Shown here one piece after another: positions 1-7,235 of a stretch of DNA of 63,072 bases. The notes beneath the pieces are model-generated. The model searched no databases, was not told the origin of the DNA, and worked only from the letters and a program-made list of their open reading frames with translations. Source of the DNA: a virus; IMG/VR virus record IMGVR_UViG_3300044815_000135, positions 1-63,072 of that record. One strand, 5' to 3'. Every line of letters begins with the position of its first letter. Within the stretch, counting starts at the first letter, position 1. The position numbers and the translations under genes are program-made.

Positions 1-49
1 GTCCAGAAAATTCAACTAAAGACTGAAATCCTTTACTAAAGCCAGTCAT
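1..49 (-). CDS. partial hypothetical protein (N-terminus only)
   Basis: Only the first 16 codons (MTGFSKGFQSLVEFSG) are inside the window; the gene continues beyond the left edge. The ATG lies two bases after the stop of the upstream membrane-protein gene, the tight spacing seen throughout this operon. Nothing can be said about function. Confidence 0.5.
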   Translation of the reverse strand, partial: MTGFSKGFQSLVEFSG

Positions 50-51
50 TT

Positions 52-243
52 TCATCTTGCGACCCCTAACCATATAGCTGCAATTATAAAACCGAAAGTG
101 GTAATAAGGAAGATGAAGGCAAAAACAACAGCAACCCTGCTGAGTGTATAGTTTTCCTCTGCTTTAGATACCCCAGATATAATTGCTAGAATAATGGCAA
201 AAATAAGAGAAACCCCAGCAGAGAGAAGAGCAGTGAAAATCAT
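52..243 (-). CDS. small two-helix membrane protein
   Basis: 63 residues with two hydrophobic segments (about residues 2-24 and 38-60) separated by a short charged loop (SKAEENYTLSR). The start at 243 is chosen because this ATG sits one base after the stop of the upstream gene; an in-frame ATG seven codons earlier lies inside that gene. Topology is visible, function is not. A membrane-perturbing or exclusion role is possible but unsupported. Confidence 0.6.
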   Translation of the reverse strand: MIFTALLSAGVSLIFAIILAIISGVSKAEENYTLSRVAVVFAFIFLITTFGFIIAAIWLGVAR

Positions 244-244
244 A

Positions 245-664
245 TTACACCGCCAACTGTTCAATCATGGAGCCTTTGATTGGATCGACCATGACATAGC
301 CCCTGCCGAGCATATCCTGAATGGTTTCTGGGTCAGTAATGCCCAAAGATTGAGGAAGAACTACATCCCAAAGGCCTAAGATTGCACCAAGCCCGATAAG
401 TTGAAGAGCTACCCCCTGGTCACCAATCCAGCCCCCAAGCTCTATGTAGCTAGGTCCTTCCATCAGTCGAGCACAAGTAATCTCACCGAACTCTCCCTGT
501 TGTGCTGCTTCAATGTAACGAGCAAGCTGTTCTCCATTGATGGTAGAACCTTCGGCTCTTTTGACTCCAAAGAAACCAACCGAAGTAGCTCCTTCTTCAT
601 CAATCGGTACCTGTACTGCGTGAAGCTGTACCAACTGAGACAGCTCTTGAATCGGTGTTGCCAT
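245..664 (-). CDS. conserved-looking hypothetical protein
   Basis: 139 residues, not recognised. The second ATG (664) is preferred because AAGGAG lies seven bases upstream of it and only one base from the first ATG. The protein is mildly acidic with a hydrophobic middle (LQLIGLGAILGLWDVV). It overlaps the 3' end of the upstream gene by about 65 bp in another frame, which is long for this genome. Confidence 0.7.
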   Translation of the reverse strand: MATPIQELSQLVQLHAVQVPIDEEGATSVGFFGVKRAEGSTINGEQLARYIEAAQQGEFGEITCARLMEGPSYIELGGWIGDQGVALQLIGLGAILGLWDVVLPQSLGITDPETIQDMLGRGYVMVDPIKGSMIEQLAV

Positions 665-971
665 TGTCATTCTCCTTAGTTAGTTTTCCTTGATAGTGCA
701 TGATTAACTGAAGTCTTAATTCCTCTGTAAATTGCCATTTCATGGCCTTGAAAATCTTGATAGCCTCGTCAAGAGCCCAGTCCATCATGAGCCAGCGTTG
801 CTGCTCAATGGGAAGATTTGTAGTATGAACAGTCCAGTTAGTTTTGCCTTGAAAGCCTCGATCAATCCACCTATGGACCTCTGGGTGATTGAATATATCG
901 GGAAGGCTGTTAATCTCAGAGTTCCAAGGTAATCCGCACTTAGGACAATGAGTTATGATCGGTTTACTCAT
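600..971 (-). CDS. hypothetical protein with N-terminal CxxC
   Basis: 123 residues starting MSKPIITHCPKCGLPW. The single N-terminal CPKC resembles half of a zinc ribbon. The ATG at 971 overlaps the upstream stop in an AATGAGTAA arrangement and has GGAG upstream, so it is preferred over the ATG at 986. The Ser/Thr-rich last 20 residues overlap the next gene and may not be conserved. Function unknown. Confidence 0.65.
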   Translation of the reverse strand: MSKPIITHCPKCGLPWNSEINSLPDIFNHPEVHRWIDRGFQGKTNWTVHTTNLPIEQQRWLMMDWALDEAIKIFKAMKWQFTEELRLQLIMHYQGKLTKENDNGNTDSRAVSVGTASRSTGTD

Positions 972-1140
972 TTTTCTCCAACGCATTCAAAGAAGCCCAT
1001 GCCCAGTCGAGCCAATATTGGGACTGAGTTATTATTTTTTGATCCCGAGTAATTCGCTCTTTAGCTCTAAATTCTCGAGTAACCTGAATAGAAATTACTC
1101 GGCGTAGATACCAGCGGATAAGCCATAGTGGAGTACTCAT
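964..1140 (-). CDS. small basic hypothetical protein
   Basis: 58 residues, MSTPLWLIRWYLRR..., Trp- and Arg-rich. The start at 1140 forms an ATGA overlap with the upstream stop, implying translational coupling; the upstream in-frame ATG at 1188 is inside the neighbour. Not recognised. Confidence 0.6.
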   Translation of the reverse strand: MSTPLWLIRWYLRRVISIQVTREFRAKERITRDQKIITQSQYWLDWAWASLNALEKNE

Positions 1141-1349
1141 GATATCCAATCCACCCGCAGGGGTTGGGTAGTTATGTTGGTGATCCATTCAGGATTACGA
1201 GTACCATGGCTTTCAAGATGGATAAGGCAAAGATACCCCCAAGAACCGGCTGTGGTTTTAGCATCTACGACTGCCTTATCAGGGCATCGATCAATATTGC
1301 AAGAGCGATTGAGAGGAGCATTAGCCCCTGGGTAAAATATTATTGTCAT
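1137..1349 (-). CDS. small Cys/His protein
   Basis: 70 residues. CNIDRCPDKAV followed by YLCLIHLESHG gives a C-C-C-H pattern that could bind one metal ion. Flanked by equally small genes with minimal spacing. No family recognised. Confidence 0.6.
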   Translation of the reverse strand: MTIIFYPGANAPLNRSCNIDRCPDKAVVDAKTTAGSWGYLCLIHLESHGTRNPEWITNITTQPLRVDWIS

Positions 1350-1358
1350 ATAACTATG

Positions 1359-1637
1359 CTATCGACTTTTAGAAACCCAGTCAAGGGCTTTTTTGAGGGC
1401 ATAGGCAAATGCCTCTTCTTGTGTAGCAAACCATCTACTAGTCCGACGTCGACTTGCATTATAAGCTTTCCAAGGTTTATCTTCAACCGACAACATCCGC
1501 CAGAACTTCTCAGGACATCGCCTAACAAACCAACGACCACCCTTAACAATTGACCGTCTCTTATCATGAGGGGGTCGAAATCTAAGGGTATTAGGCCATT
1601 GCTGCCATACAGGAATGTCCTGAGAGTAGGAGGGCAT
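1359..1637 (-). CDS. basic hypothetical protein
   Basis: 92 residues, strongly basic and Trp/Arg-rich (RRSIVKGGRWFVRR, NASRRRTSRWFATQEEAF). The C-terminal part ending EEAFAYALKKALDW looks like the DNA-facing fold of small phage AP2/integrase-like domains, but that is only an impression. It starts three bases after the upstream stop. A longer overlapping frame at 1346-1852 is a shadow because it collides with two better genes. Confidence 0.65.
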   Translation of the reverse strand: MPSYSQDIPVWQQWPNTLRFRPPHDKRRSIVKGGRWFVRRCPEKFWRMLSVEDKPWKAYNASRRRTSRWFATQEEAFAYALKKALDWVSKSR

Positions 1638-1640
1638 GAG

Positions 1641-2090
1641 TTATGAACAGGTCTTAGGTCCACCGAGCATTTCTGCCAGGCGATCAAATTCTTCACAATA
1701 GTTATTCTCTTTTGCGAGAAGTTCAGCATCTGCCCAAAACTGAGCAAGTCGAATGTCAGAACCAGTAATCTGCTCCACACCATTGCGAGTAGCGCGCTGA
1801 AGCCAAGATTTAACCAATAGCCGTTTCCCAGTAGGTCGTTTGTTGCGTTCAACTATGAGGAAAATGGTAATGGCCTTAGTACGTTCTTCATCATAGTAAA
1901 TTGGATTACTCTCCACCTCTCGATAAGAACCATGTATACTACTCCATGCTCTTCTAGTAGGTTTGGAGCCGAGGAGTTCAATTGGTGCATGGTCAGAAAC
2001 TTCACCTGGAGCTTGGTCAAACCACTTGATGAAAGCCTTACTCTCGACAATGTCAAATTGAGCCTGTCGCTGGGGGATTGTTAATGCCAT
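1641..2090 (-). CDS. hypothetical phage protein
   Basis: 149 residues, not recognised. It has a strong AAGGAG seven bases before its ATG and is the first gene downstream (on this strand) of the gene-free structured block at 2.1-2.7 kb. The centre contains a basic stretch (ERNKRPTGKRLLVKSWLQR). Soluble, with no membrane segment or metal motif. Confidence 0.8.
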   Translation of the reverse strand: MALTIPQRQAQFDIVESKAFIKWFDQAPGEVSDHAPIELLGSKPTRRAWSSIHGSYREVESNPIYYDEERTKAITIFLIVERNKRPTGKRLLVKSWLQRATRNGVEQITGSDIRLAQFWADAELLAKENNYCEEFDRLAEMLGGPKTCS

Positions 2091-2099
2091 TTTATCTCC

Positions 2100-2692
2100 T
2101 TAGTAGGTAAATTAATTACTGGGCAATGCTATCACCAAAGAATAATGGTGCTAAGGTTCTCTTTCTACACACTCCAAACCCCATACTGCCCGGTGGAACT
2201 CTAAGGAGCGGGAGTATGGGGTTCAGTAGGTTCCGCCTTATTCATTTCCTCCTGGGGGGTAGCCTATTAGTGGCTATGGGAGGGTAACTTCCTCGGCGTG
2301 ATTTCGTTACAATACAAGGCTATCAGCTAAGTTTAATGAGGTCAAGGCTCCCCTACACAGTCATAATGCCCGCTTCACTGGATTACCCATTGCTTCTGAC
2401 CCGTTTATAAGCGGGCGATCACTTTTGGCAGTTCATGACGGGCATTACTAAGGTTCGCAATAGTTCTACCAGGGTTAGCTTTACCTCTAAACCTCAGTCC
2501 TGGCTATAGATACGGCGGAGCAAATCACTCTCCTATGCATCTCATACAAGCGGGGCTTTTTTACCCCTAGGTTTTAATACATAGACCCTAAACTAGGCTC
2601 ACCCGATGAAGTTTACAGACCTTTTCTCACTAGTTGGGCATCTTCAACTCTGTAAGGGGACAATGAGCAACCCCATCGCTTAGCCTCAGCGA
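2100..2692 (-). ncRNA. candidate large structured noncoding RNA
   Basis: About 590 bases without a plausible ORF on either strand but with many complementary segments. Examples are AACCCCATACT at 2177-2187 with its complement at 2213-2223 (11 bp, extended by CCG/CGG); TAATGCCCG at 2364-2372 with CGGGCATTA at 2439-2447; CCAGG/CCTGG at 2469-2473/2499-2503; GGGG/CCCC at 2552-2555/2564-2567; and TCGCT/AGCGA at 2676-2680/2688-2692. The strand is inferred from the flanking genes. Size, ornate folding and phage location recall the GOLLD and ROOL RNA classes; no homology is shown. Confidence 0.5.
2177..2223. other. long imperfect hairpin within the structured block
   Basis: An 11-bp perfect arm (AACCCCATACT with its complement) is continued inward by CCG/CGG after a C mismatch, giving a roughly 47-base stem-loop. 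There is no T-run on either side, so a simple intrinsic terminator is unlikely. It is probably the 3' domain of the candidate RNA at 2.1-2.7 kb. Confidence 0.7.
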
Positions 2693-2944
2693 CTAAATAA
2701 TGCTATCATTTGGGTTTACGGGACCCAAATTGCCTTTTTCAAGTTGTACAACTGGTATATCTACAATGCAGGGACATTTTGGACAGTTATATTGATACCC
2801 GGCAGGTGAAAGATTTTGAATATTCTCGTGATTAGTACTTGTTGTTACTGTCGCCTCAAATTTTAAGTCTTGGGGAATAATAACATAGGGAATACCCTCA
2901 TTCATCAGACTTTCGCATGAGGGGCATTTTAGTCGGATTGTCAT
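2693..2944 (-). CDS. zinc-ribbon protein
   Basis: 83 residues with two cysteine pairs, CPSC (residues 8-11) and CPKCPC (around 54-59), spaced as in a small zinc ribbon. The ATG overlaps the upstream stop (TGATG). The stop is immediately followed by the first hairpin of the gene-free block. Likely nucleic-acid or protein binding; partner unknown. Confidence 0.75.
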   Translation of the reverse strand: MTIRLKCPSCESLMNEGIPYVIIPQDLKFEATVTTSTNHENIQNLSPAGYQYNCPKCPCIVDIPVVQLEKGNLGPVNPNDSII

Positions 2945-3159
2945 CAGAATGTCTCATTAATATCGGAGTACATAGCCTCTTCTTCTAGTTTTGCTTGGCG
3001 CTGGGCATCCGCTTCGTACGCATTCATGAGCGACCAGTAAGCAACAGTCCCATGATGTTTTGACTTTATGTGGTTGTTTAATCTCACCACGCTGGCAAAT
3101 TGCTTCTGGCAGTAAATACAGAAACTATCATCTGGGTCATTAGTGTTATGAATCTGCAT
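2944..3159 (-). CDS. C2H2 zinc-finger protein
   Basis: 71 residues. CIYCQKQFASVVRLNNHIKS followed by KHH is a classical C-x2-C-x12-H-x4-H finger at residues 14-34, followed by an acidic helical tail. C2H2 fingers are infrequent in bacteria but recur in actinobacterial phages. Starts two bases after the upstream micro-gene. Confidence 0.8.
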   Translation of the reverse strand: MQIHNTNDPDDSFCIYCQKQFASVVRLNNHIKSKHHGTVAYWSLMNAYEADAQRQAKLEEEAMYSDINETF

Positions 3160-3161
3160 GG

Positions 3162-3290
3162 CTATTTCAACTGCCCAGAAAGAGCTGCTATGGATAGAAA
3201 GGCAAACAAACTAATGGGAAAGCTAGCTATGCAGAGCCAAAAAGCTGTACAAGGGTTCATACCATGTTTGTGAATTACAATCTTACTCAT
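3162..3290 (-). CDS. 42-residue membrane micro-protein
   Basis: MSKIVIHKHGMNPCTAFWLC, then a hydrophobic segment (SFPISLFAFLSIAAL). The ATG overlaps the stop of the upstream gene (AATGAGTAA) and the stop lies two bases before the next ATG. These couplings, not similarity, support it as real. One predicted transmembrane helix. Confidence 0.65.
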   Translation of the reverse strand: MSKIVIHKHGMNPCTAFWLCIASFPISLFAFLSIAALSGQLK

Positions 3291-3678
3291 TACCCTGGTC
3301 CTCTTTCTCTTGTCGTAGATCTACCTGGCGAGCAACTTGCCATAGAGCTGCAGCCGAGATGTGTGGACCAAAGATACGTCGACCTTTCCACTTAAATGTC
3401 TCGCGGGCTTCATGCTCCCAGTACCCCTTATAGAGACTGAAGATAGTCTGTATCAGTTCAGAATCGCTAGCGTGAGGTGATAAATAGGCTTTGCCTCCAT
3501 AACCAGTACCCCATTCTCCAGTAATGACATCCTGTCGCCAGAATGCTATCTGATAGTAAAAACGGCCGCCTAGCACTTCCTTATCTTGACCGATTTGGAT
3601 GGAGAAGTTATGAGCTAGTTCAATATCTGCTGCAATGTACTCTAATCGAGTTTTAAAACCTATTTGTGTAGTCACCAT
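3283..3678 (-). CDS. hypothetical phage protein
   Basis: 131 residues, mixed composition with many aromatics (FYYQIAFWRQDVITGEWGTGYGGKAY) suggesting a beta-rich fold, then a helical charged C-terminus (RQVDLRQEKEDQ). Family not recognised. Overlaps the following micro-gene by eight bases. Confidence 0.75.
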   Translation of the reverse strand: MVTTQIGFKTRLEYIAADIELAHNFSIQIGQDKEVLGGRFYYQIAFWRQDVITGEWGTGYGGKAYLSPHASDSELIQTIFSLYKGYWEHEARETFKWKGRRIFGPHISAAALWQVARQVDLRQEKEDQGNE

Positions 3679-3684
3679 TTCTCC

Positions 3685-3894
3685 TTAGTATGGCTCATTA
3701 CGAGTCCACCAAACAATAAAATTTATCCTGAGCTTTTGCCAGAACCATAATTTATTCCAATGCCAGCCATGAACCTCTCTCAGAGACTTTCTTACAAGCT
3801 TTATCTCTGAATCAATGATAATATCTGGGGCATCCATCAGGATAAGTTTAGAAAGTCTTTGCTTTCGTTCTTTTAGGAGCTCTTCAGCAGTCAT
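3685..3894 (-). CDS. small hypothetical protein
   Basis: 69 residues, MTAEELLKERKQRLSKLILM, helical, with a Trp-rich C-terminus (HWNKLWFWQKLRINFIVWW). A TATGAT hexamer ends seven bases upstream of this ATG, so a leaderless or very short-leader transcript is possible. First gene of its operon after the 0.9-kb gene-free region. Confidence 0.6.
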   Translation of the reverse strand: MTAEELLKERKQRLSKLILMDAPDIIIDSEIKLVRKSLREVHGWHWNKLWFWQKLRINFIVWWTRNEPY

Positions 3895-3906
3895 ACTTAG
3901 CATCAT

Positions 3907-4778
3907 ATATCAATGGAATATGAGACCCTAGGTACTATTTCTATCATTTTTCTTCCTATTGGCCTCTGGCTCGGATCTTATTGGCAGTGACGTAGTAGTA
4001 AAAAGTTCGCTAAGAGCTCACAGAGGTGCCGTACCATGGTTGGTATTTGCCCCCCCTGTGTTTTTGGGGTTTATTACCCGGGGGGGTTCAGCATATCAGG
4101 ATCCGGGAGCAAAGTCAAGGATATGCAGGAGAATATTTATTCAGGATTGGATGGGCAAAATGAGGATCAATCGCGGATGATTTGATTCGGGAATATATGA
4201 GGATATATCGCGGATATTTTTGAGGGGAATATCGCGGTATTTTTATTGAGGATATATCATGGTATATATGCATGGGGATATATGCATCAATGGGTATATA
4301 TGATGGCGGGGCATATATGGGTTTGTATGGGCATCAGTGGGGGTAAGGGTGCCCGATATATCCCCCCATTGATCCCCCTATATTACCCCCTATCGATATA
4401 CCCCCTCATATGCGCGCCTATGCCCGATACGCCCCATATATACGCCCCCGATATAACCCCCTGATATCGATCCCCCAATGATGATTCCTCATATCCATGC
4501 CCCAACCCCCTGCCCGCGCATAATGAATCCCCCTCATATATACCCCCGCATGATATGGCGCCCCCTCGCCTCAACGCCGATGATGCGACCCCCTTTCGGA
4601 AATCGCGATCATTGGTCAGGGGGCGTTGTCAAGGCAAAAAAAAATATTTTTTTTTGTTCGAGTTTTTCCTTGCATTGTTAGTAGGGAGTATGGTAAAATA
4701 TTGTGAAGCGTTTTTTATTTGGGATTGCGCGCAAAAAAGCGCGAAGTCGAGGTTTAGTCGAAGTCGCGCGATTTTGGG
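3907..4778. repeat. gene-free low-complexity region with G-run to C-run switch
   Basis: No convincing gene. From about 4100 to 4345 the plus strand is almost C-free apart from CGCGG units and carries repeated GGATATATCGCGG- and GGGGATATATGC-like words. From about 4350 to 4620 it is G-poor, with C5-C6 runs alternating with ATATA words at roughly 11-14-base spacing. The halves resemble each other when one is reverse-complemented. A separate C7...G7 pairing flanks 4051-4086. The composition switch resembles a replication origin or a structure-forming element. ORFs drawn across it are composition artefacts. Confidence 0.6.
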
Positions 4779-5081
4779 TTAGGAAATGGAGTTTAGGAAT
4801 TTGCGGTGATTGGCGTAGGCGTTTTTGATGATGGCGCGGAATTCGTCGCGGTAGTGGAATTCGGCATCGGTAATGTGATCGATGTTTGTGTCGGCGTCGA
4901 TGAAAATATCGAAGAGCAATTCATTTTCGTTCAATTCGTCGATGGTAATGTCGGTGAGCGTGTCGTCGTCGTATTCGGCGAAGGCAGCGCGCATATCATT
5001 GGTGGGCGAGGAAAGGATGTAAAAGCAAATCGTCGCAGTGGCGAGTGAATCGAGTGTCAGGGTGGGGAGTGTTTTTGTCAT
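4779..5081 (-). CDS. acidic hypothetical protein, leaderless
   Basis: 100 residues, rich in Asp/Glu/Thr (YDDDTLTDITIDELNENE), with no known motif. TATGAT at 5088-5093 and TTGCGC at 5111-5116 (17-bp spacer) place the transcription start on the A of its ATG, so it is probably translated without a leader. Confidence 0.75.
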   Translation of the reverse strand: MTKTLPTLTLDSLATATICFYILSSPTNDMRAAFAEYDDDTLTDITIDELNENELLFDIFIDADTNIDHITDAEFHYRDEFRAIIKNAYANHRKFLNSIS

Positions 5082-5120
5082 ATCATCATCATATCAGAGT
5101 AGGGAAGGGAGCGCAAGGAA

Positions 5121-5252
5121 TTATTTAGAATCGGCGTCGAGGTCGAATCGGGGATCAATTGCAGCGAGAGGAAGTCGCATATCAGCGGTGGTGAAGCAAT
5201 CAGTGCGGTCGGCATCAGAGAGCAAATCAGCGAGAGCATCAGTCGCGGTCAT
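5121..5252 (-). CDS. 43-residue acidic micro-protein
   Basis: MTATDALADLLSDADRTDCF..., acidic, ending DSK. It lies just upstream of the previous gene in the same orientation and ends about 40 bases before its ATG. Codon use is G/C-ending like its neighbours at 4.8-9.3 kb. No promoter of the standard type was found directly upstream. Confidence 0.5.
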   Translation of the reverse strand: MTATDALADLLSDADRTDCFTTADMRLPLAAIDPRFDLDADSK

Positions 5253-5337
5253 GTCGTGAGGAAGGCCTCACTTATGAATTGTAGTCATCTTCCTCAACGC
5301 CTCAGAATCGCCTCTCAGCGACCTGAAGTGCTTGACC

Positions 5338-5646
5338 CTAAGATTGGGTGCGACGAAATTTCGGTTTGCCCTTGAGCCTCTTGAGGCCAGTGACCTGGGC
5401 GTTGTCCTTGCCCGAGGTCTTTGTCGGGTCAGAGTGATCTGATCCATGTCGTTCCCAGCCTGCTGGCAAGAGGTATGTCTCCAACTGGGTCAGGCTGCGA
5501 GTACCCTGAATGACTGCGGTGGATTCTGCCCCATAGATTTCCTCAAGGTTTGCTTGAAGAGTTTGCAGTGCCTCGAGTGAACTGAGGTCGCGAGCGTTAA
5601 GCAGTTCTCTCCCCGGTACCTCAAGGCCTTTGTTGTATGTTGTCAT
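5338..5646 (-). CDS. hypothetical protein, leaderless
   Basis: 102 residues: an N-terminal helical half (RDLSSLEALQTLQANLEEIYG) and a basic C-terminal tail (GLKRLKGKPKFRRTQ), plausibly nucleic-acid binding. The promoter ending seven bases before the ATG (see 5653-5681) implies leaderless translation. Confidence 0.75.
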   Translation of the reverse strand: MTTYNKGLEVPGRELLNARDLSSLEALQTLQANLEEIYGAESTAVIQGTRSLTQLETYLLPAGWERHGSDHSDPTKTSGKDNAQVTGLKRLKGKPKFRRTQS

Positions 5647-5652
5647 GCTAAC

Positions 5653-5681
5653 ATCCTACCAAATCCTCTTACTTATGTCAA
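5653..5681 (-). promoter_or_regulatory. promoter TTGACA-N17-TAGGAT
   Basis: -35 at 5676-5681 and -10 at 5653-5658, 17-bp spacer. The -10 ends seven bases before the ATG at 5646, the spacing expected if transcription begins at the start codon. Confidence 0.75.
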
Positions 5682-5782
5682 GGCAAAAGGCAATCCCGAT
5701 AGCCATCTTCCTAGCCATCCGTGAGACCCTCAGTCCAACCCACTACACACTTCAAAGCCCCCATTCCTGAGGGCCTGAAGCA

Positions 5783-6208
5783 TTAGTTGATGGGAAGAAG
5801 CAAAGATCCTAGGTAAGCAAGTTGAACTGTTGAGGGTGTTACTTTCTCTGTAGTAGAAACCACCGGAGCAACCTCAACTGTCGGGGTAACGATGGTGGTG
5901 TCAACCCATTCCTCCTCGACTACTTGCCAGTTGGGGCAGTCACCGGTTTCGGTCCCAGTGGCCTGAGCAACTTCTGAGGAGCGGCTTGCCTCAACCCAGT
6001 CACCGTAAATGGTAACTCCTTCGACCAGTTCAGCCGGAGCAACCCAGTGAATGGTGGTGAAGGTGATCGTTGCAGTGGTGCAGTCGAGGACTGGTTCCAG
6101 GTACTCGTCATAAGTAGCGGGAGCCGGAGTCTCGTCAGCGTGAGCGATTGCAGCAGGAGCAAGAGCAAGCAGGATGCCTGTCGCAATTGCCAGGATGCGG
6201 ATGTTCAT
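5783..6208 (-). CDS. secreted protein with decayed cell-wall sorting signal
   Basis: 141 residues with a clear signal peptide (MNIRILAIATGILLALAPAA, cleavage near AHA-DE at 22-24). The mature part has paired Cys and YGDWV/TGDCPNWQV, recalling the YGEWTDGEYGC segment of the LAXTG protein at 60.2 kb. It ends LAYLGSLLLPIN: LAYLG looks like LAXTG with Thr changed to Leu, and the membrane segment and positive tail are missing, so it is probably released rather than anchored. Expressed from TTGACA at 6278-6283 and TAGTAT at 6254-6259, with a ~45-base leader and AAAGGA. Confidence 0.75.
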   Translation of the reverse strand: MNIRILAIATGILLALAPAAIAHADETPAPATYDEYLEPVLDCTTATITFTTIHWVAPAELVEGVTIYGDWVEASRSSEVAQATGTETGDCPNWQVVEEEWVDTTIVTPTVEVAPVVSTTEKVTPSTVQLAYLGSLLLPIN

Positions 6209-6253
6209 TTTAGTTCCTTTGGTTAGTGAAGCAGTGGATGGAGCTTATAAGAA

Positions 6254-6283
6254 ATACTACCACTTCTTCGCTACTAATGTCAA
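6254..6283 (-). promoter_or_regulatory. promoter TTGACA-N18-TAGTAT
   Basis: Drives the secreted protein. Unlike its neighbours it leaves a leader of about 45 bases containing AAAGGAACT before the ATG. Confidence 0.7.
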
Positions 6284-6323
6284 GGCGATTTATTGGCTGT
6301 TTAAGCCCGTAGGTTTTGAAGAA

Positions 6324-6337
6324 GTATGCTAGCATTC
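6324..6337. promoter_or_regulatory. palindrome copy 1 (GTATGCTAGCATTC)
   Basis: Imperfect copy of the GTATGCTAGCATAC palindrome repeated between the small genes of this block; likely a protein-binding site. Confidence 0.5.
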
Positions 6338-6373
6338 CTCCCACACCCAAATGGGCTGAGACACGCTCCTATG

Positions 6374-6391
6374 CCCCGGAGTGACCCGGGG
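6374..6391 (-). terminator. hairpin CCCCGG-N6-CCGGGG after the 86-residue gene
   Basis: Six-bp GC-rich stem six bases downstream of the stop at 6398. No T-tract follows, so termination efficiency is uncertain. Confidence 0.5.
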
Positions 6392-6397
6392 ACTTAG

Positions 6398-6658
6398 TTA
6401 GAGGAGGGCGAGTGCCCGGTCGGAAGGTGTGTAGTTCGGATCCAACTTCTTCATCTCATCGATGCAAAACTGAAGAGCCTTCTTCTTGGTGGCCCCGGTG
6501 AACCCGAGGGACTGAGCGACTGCAATGGCAGAGAAGCGGGATCGCAACTTCATCCCGGTTCCCAGTTCAATCTGCAGGGCTCCGATAAGCGAAACCAACT
6601 GAACCTTGCGGCGAGTGGTGGGATCGGTCATGTCGATGGTGAATCCGGAGTTAGTCAT
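6398..6658 (-). CDS. helical hypothetical protein
   Basis: 86 residues, MTNSGFTIDMTDPTTRRKVQ..., predicted alpha-helical with basic patches (SRFSAIAVAQSLGFTGATKKKAL). The repeated short-helix pattern could be a small DNA-binding fold; not recognised. Starts in an ATGA overlap with the upstream 53-residue gene and is cotranscribed with it. Confidence 0.75.
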   Translation of the reverse strand: MTNSGFTIDMTDPTTRRKVQLVSLIGALQIELGTGMKLRSRFSAIAVAQSLGFTGATKKKALQFCIDEMKKLDPNYTPSDRALALL

Positions 6659-6816
6659 GAATCAATATCCGTTTCTGTGTTCGAGGTCAGGTTGTCATTG
6701 ACCCAGAGGATGGCCCGCTCGGTGTCTCCCTTAGTAATCAGAAGGAACTTGATATCAGCCATTGCCTGCTGATAACCTTTTGAGTAGTTGCGAGAGTCGC
6801 GGTTATTGTTCGTCAT
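6655..6816 (-). CDS. 53-residue protein, leaderless
   Basis: MTNNNRDSRNYSKGYQQAMA..., ending NTETDIDS; helical and polar. ATGA overlap with the next gene. TAGAAT at 6823-6828 and TTGACA at 6847-6852 put the transcription start on its ATG. Confidence 0.7.
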   Translation of the reverse strand: MTNNNRDSRNYSKGYQQAMADIKFLLITKGDTERAILWVNDNLTSNTETDIDS

Positions 6817-6822
6817 ACCTAT

Positions 6823-6852
6823 ATTCTACCACCACGTGGCAAATGTTGTCAA
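6823..6852 (-). promoter_or_regulatory. promoter TTGACA-N18-TAGAAT (leaderless)
   Basis: Near-consensus hexamers. The -10 ends seven bases before the ATG at 6816, so no untranslated leader is expected. Confidence 0.75.
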
Positions 6853-6893
6853 GGTCAATTTTTTAGCTCCCTAAGGAAGTAGTGTGTCAAGGC

Positions 6894-6907
6894 GTATGCT
6901 AGCATAC
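6894..6907. promoter_or_regulatory. palindrome copy 2 (GTATGCTAGCATAC)
   Basis: Perfect 14-bp palindrome upstream of the promoter at 6823-6852 and directly beside a second TTGACA on the minus strand. Confidence 0.6.
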
Positions 6908-6975
6908 AACGGAGTCCACTAAGGCCTTAGGGACGCTCCAGTGCCCCCTATTCCTAGGAGGCCTGGATGTGAGGG

Positions 6976-7221
6976 TTAGTCACTCATTGCGTCGATGTAT
7001 GCATCCTCGTCTGAGTCCTCATCACCTGAGTCTTCATCCTCATCCTCGCCGAAGTCATCGCAAACCCAAATTCCTGAGGCGTGGTCGCAGTATCCGTGAC
7101 CAGTCGACCAGGCCTTCTCAACTGATTCCTTGATCGACTCATCAGAGCCGTAGAGCGAACCATCACAATCACCTGGTTCATGTCCGCAAGCGGGGAAGTC
7201 CTCGCAGCGTTCAGCCATCAT
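6976..7221 (-). CDS. Cys-rich acidic-tailed protein
   Basis: 81 residues. N-terminal MAERCEDFPACGHEPGDCDG has regularly spaced Cys/His and GYCDHASGIWVC adds two more Cys, so one or two metal sites are likely. The C-terminus is a run of Asp/Glu (DEDEDSGDEDSDED). Similar C-x5-C-G-H-x4-C modules occur in small actinophage proteins. Start chosen at the ATGATG seven bases after AAAGGA. Confidence 0.75.
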   Translation of the reverse strand: MMAERCEDFPACGHEPGDCDGSLYGSDESIKESVEKAWSTGHGYCDHASGIWVCDDFGEDEDEDSGDEDSDEDAYIDAMSD

Positions 7222-7235
7222 GGTCATTTCCTTTC

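Noticed and set aside
1346-1852. 168-codon minus-strand open frame
   Set aside because: It overlaps two better supported genes (1359-1637 and 1641-2090) in another frame and has no start signal.
4246-4574. Overlapping open frames on both strands in the low-complexity region
   Set aside because: They arise from GATATA/CCCCC repeats, have no ribosome-binding site and repetitive, unnatural composition.
4615-4645. TTGACA on the minus strand near 4630 as a promoter
   Set aside because: No acceptable -10 hexamer 16-18 bases downstream.
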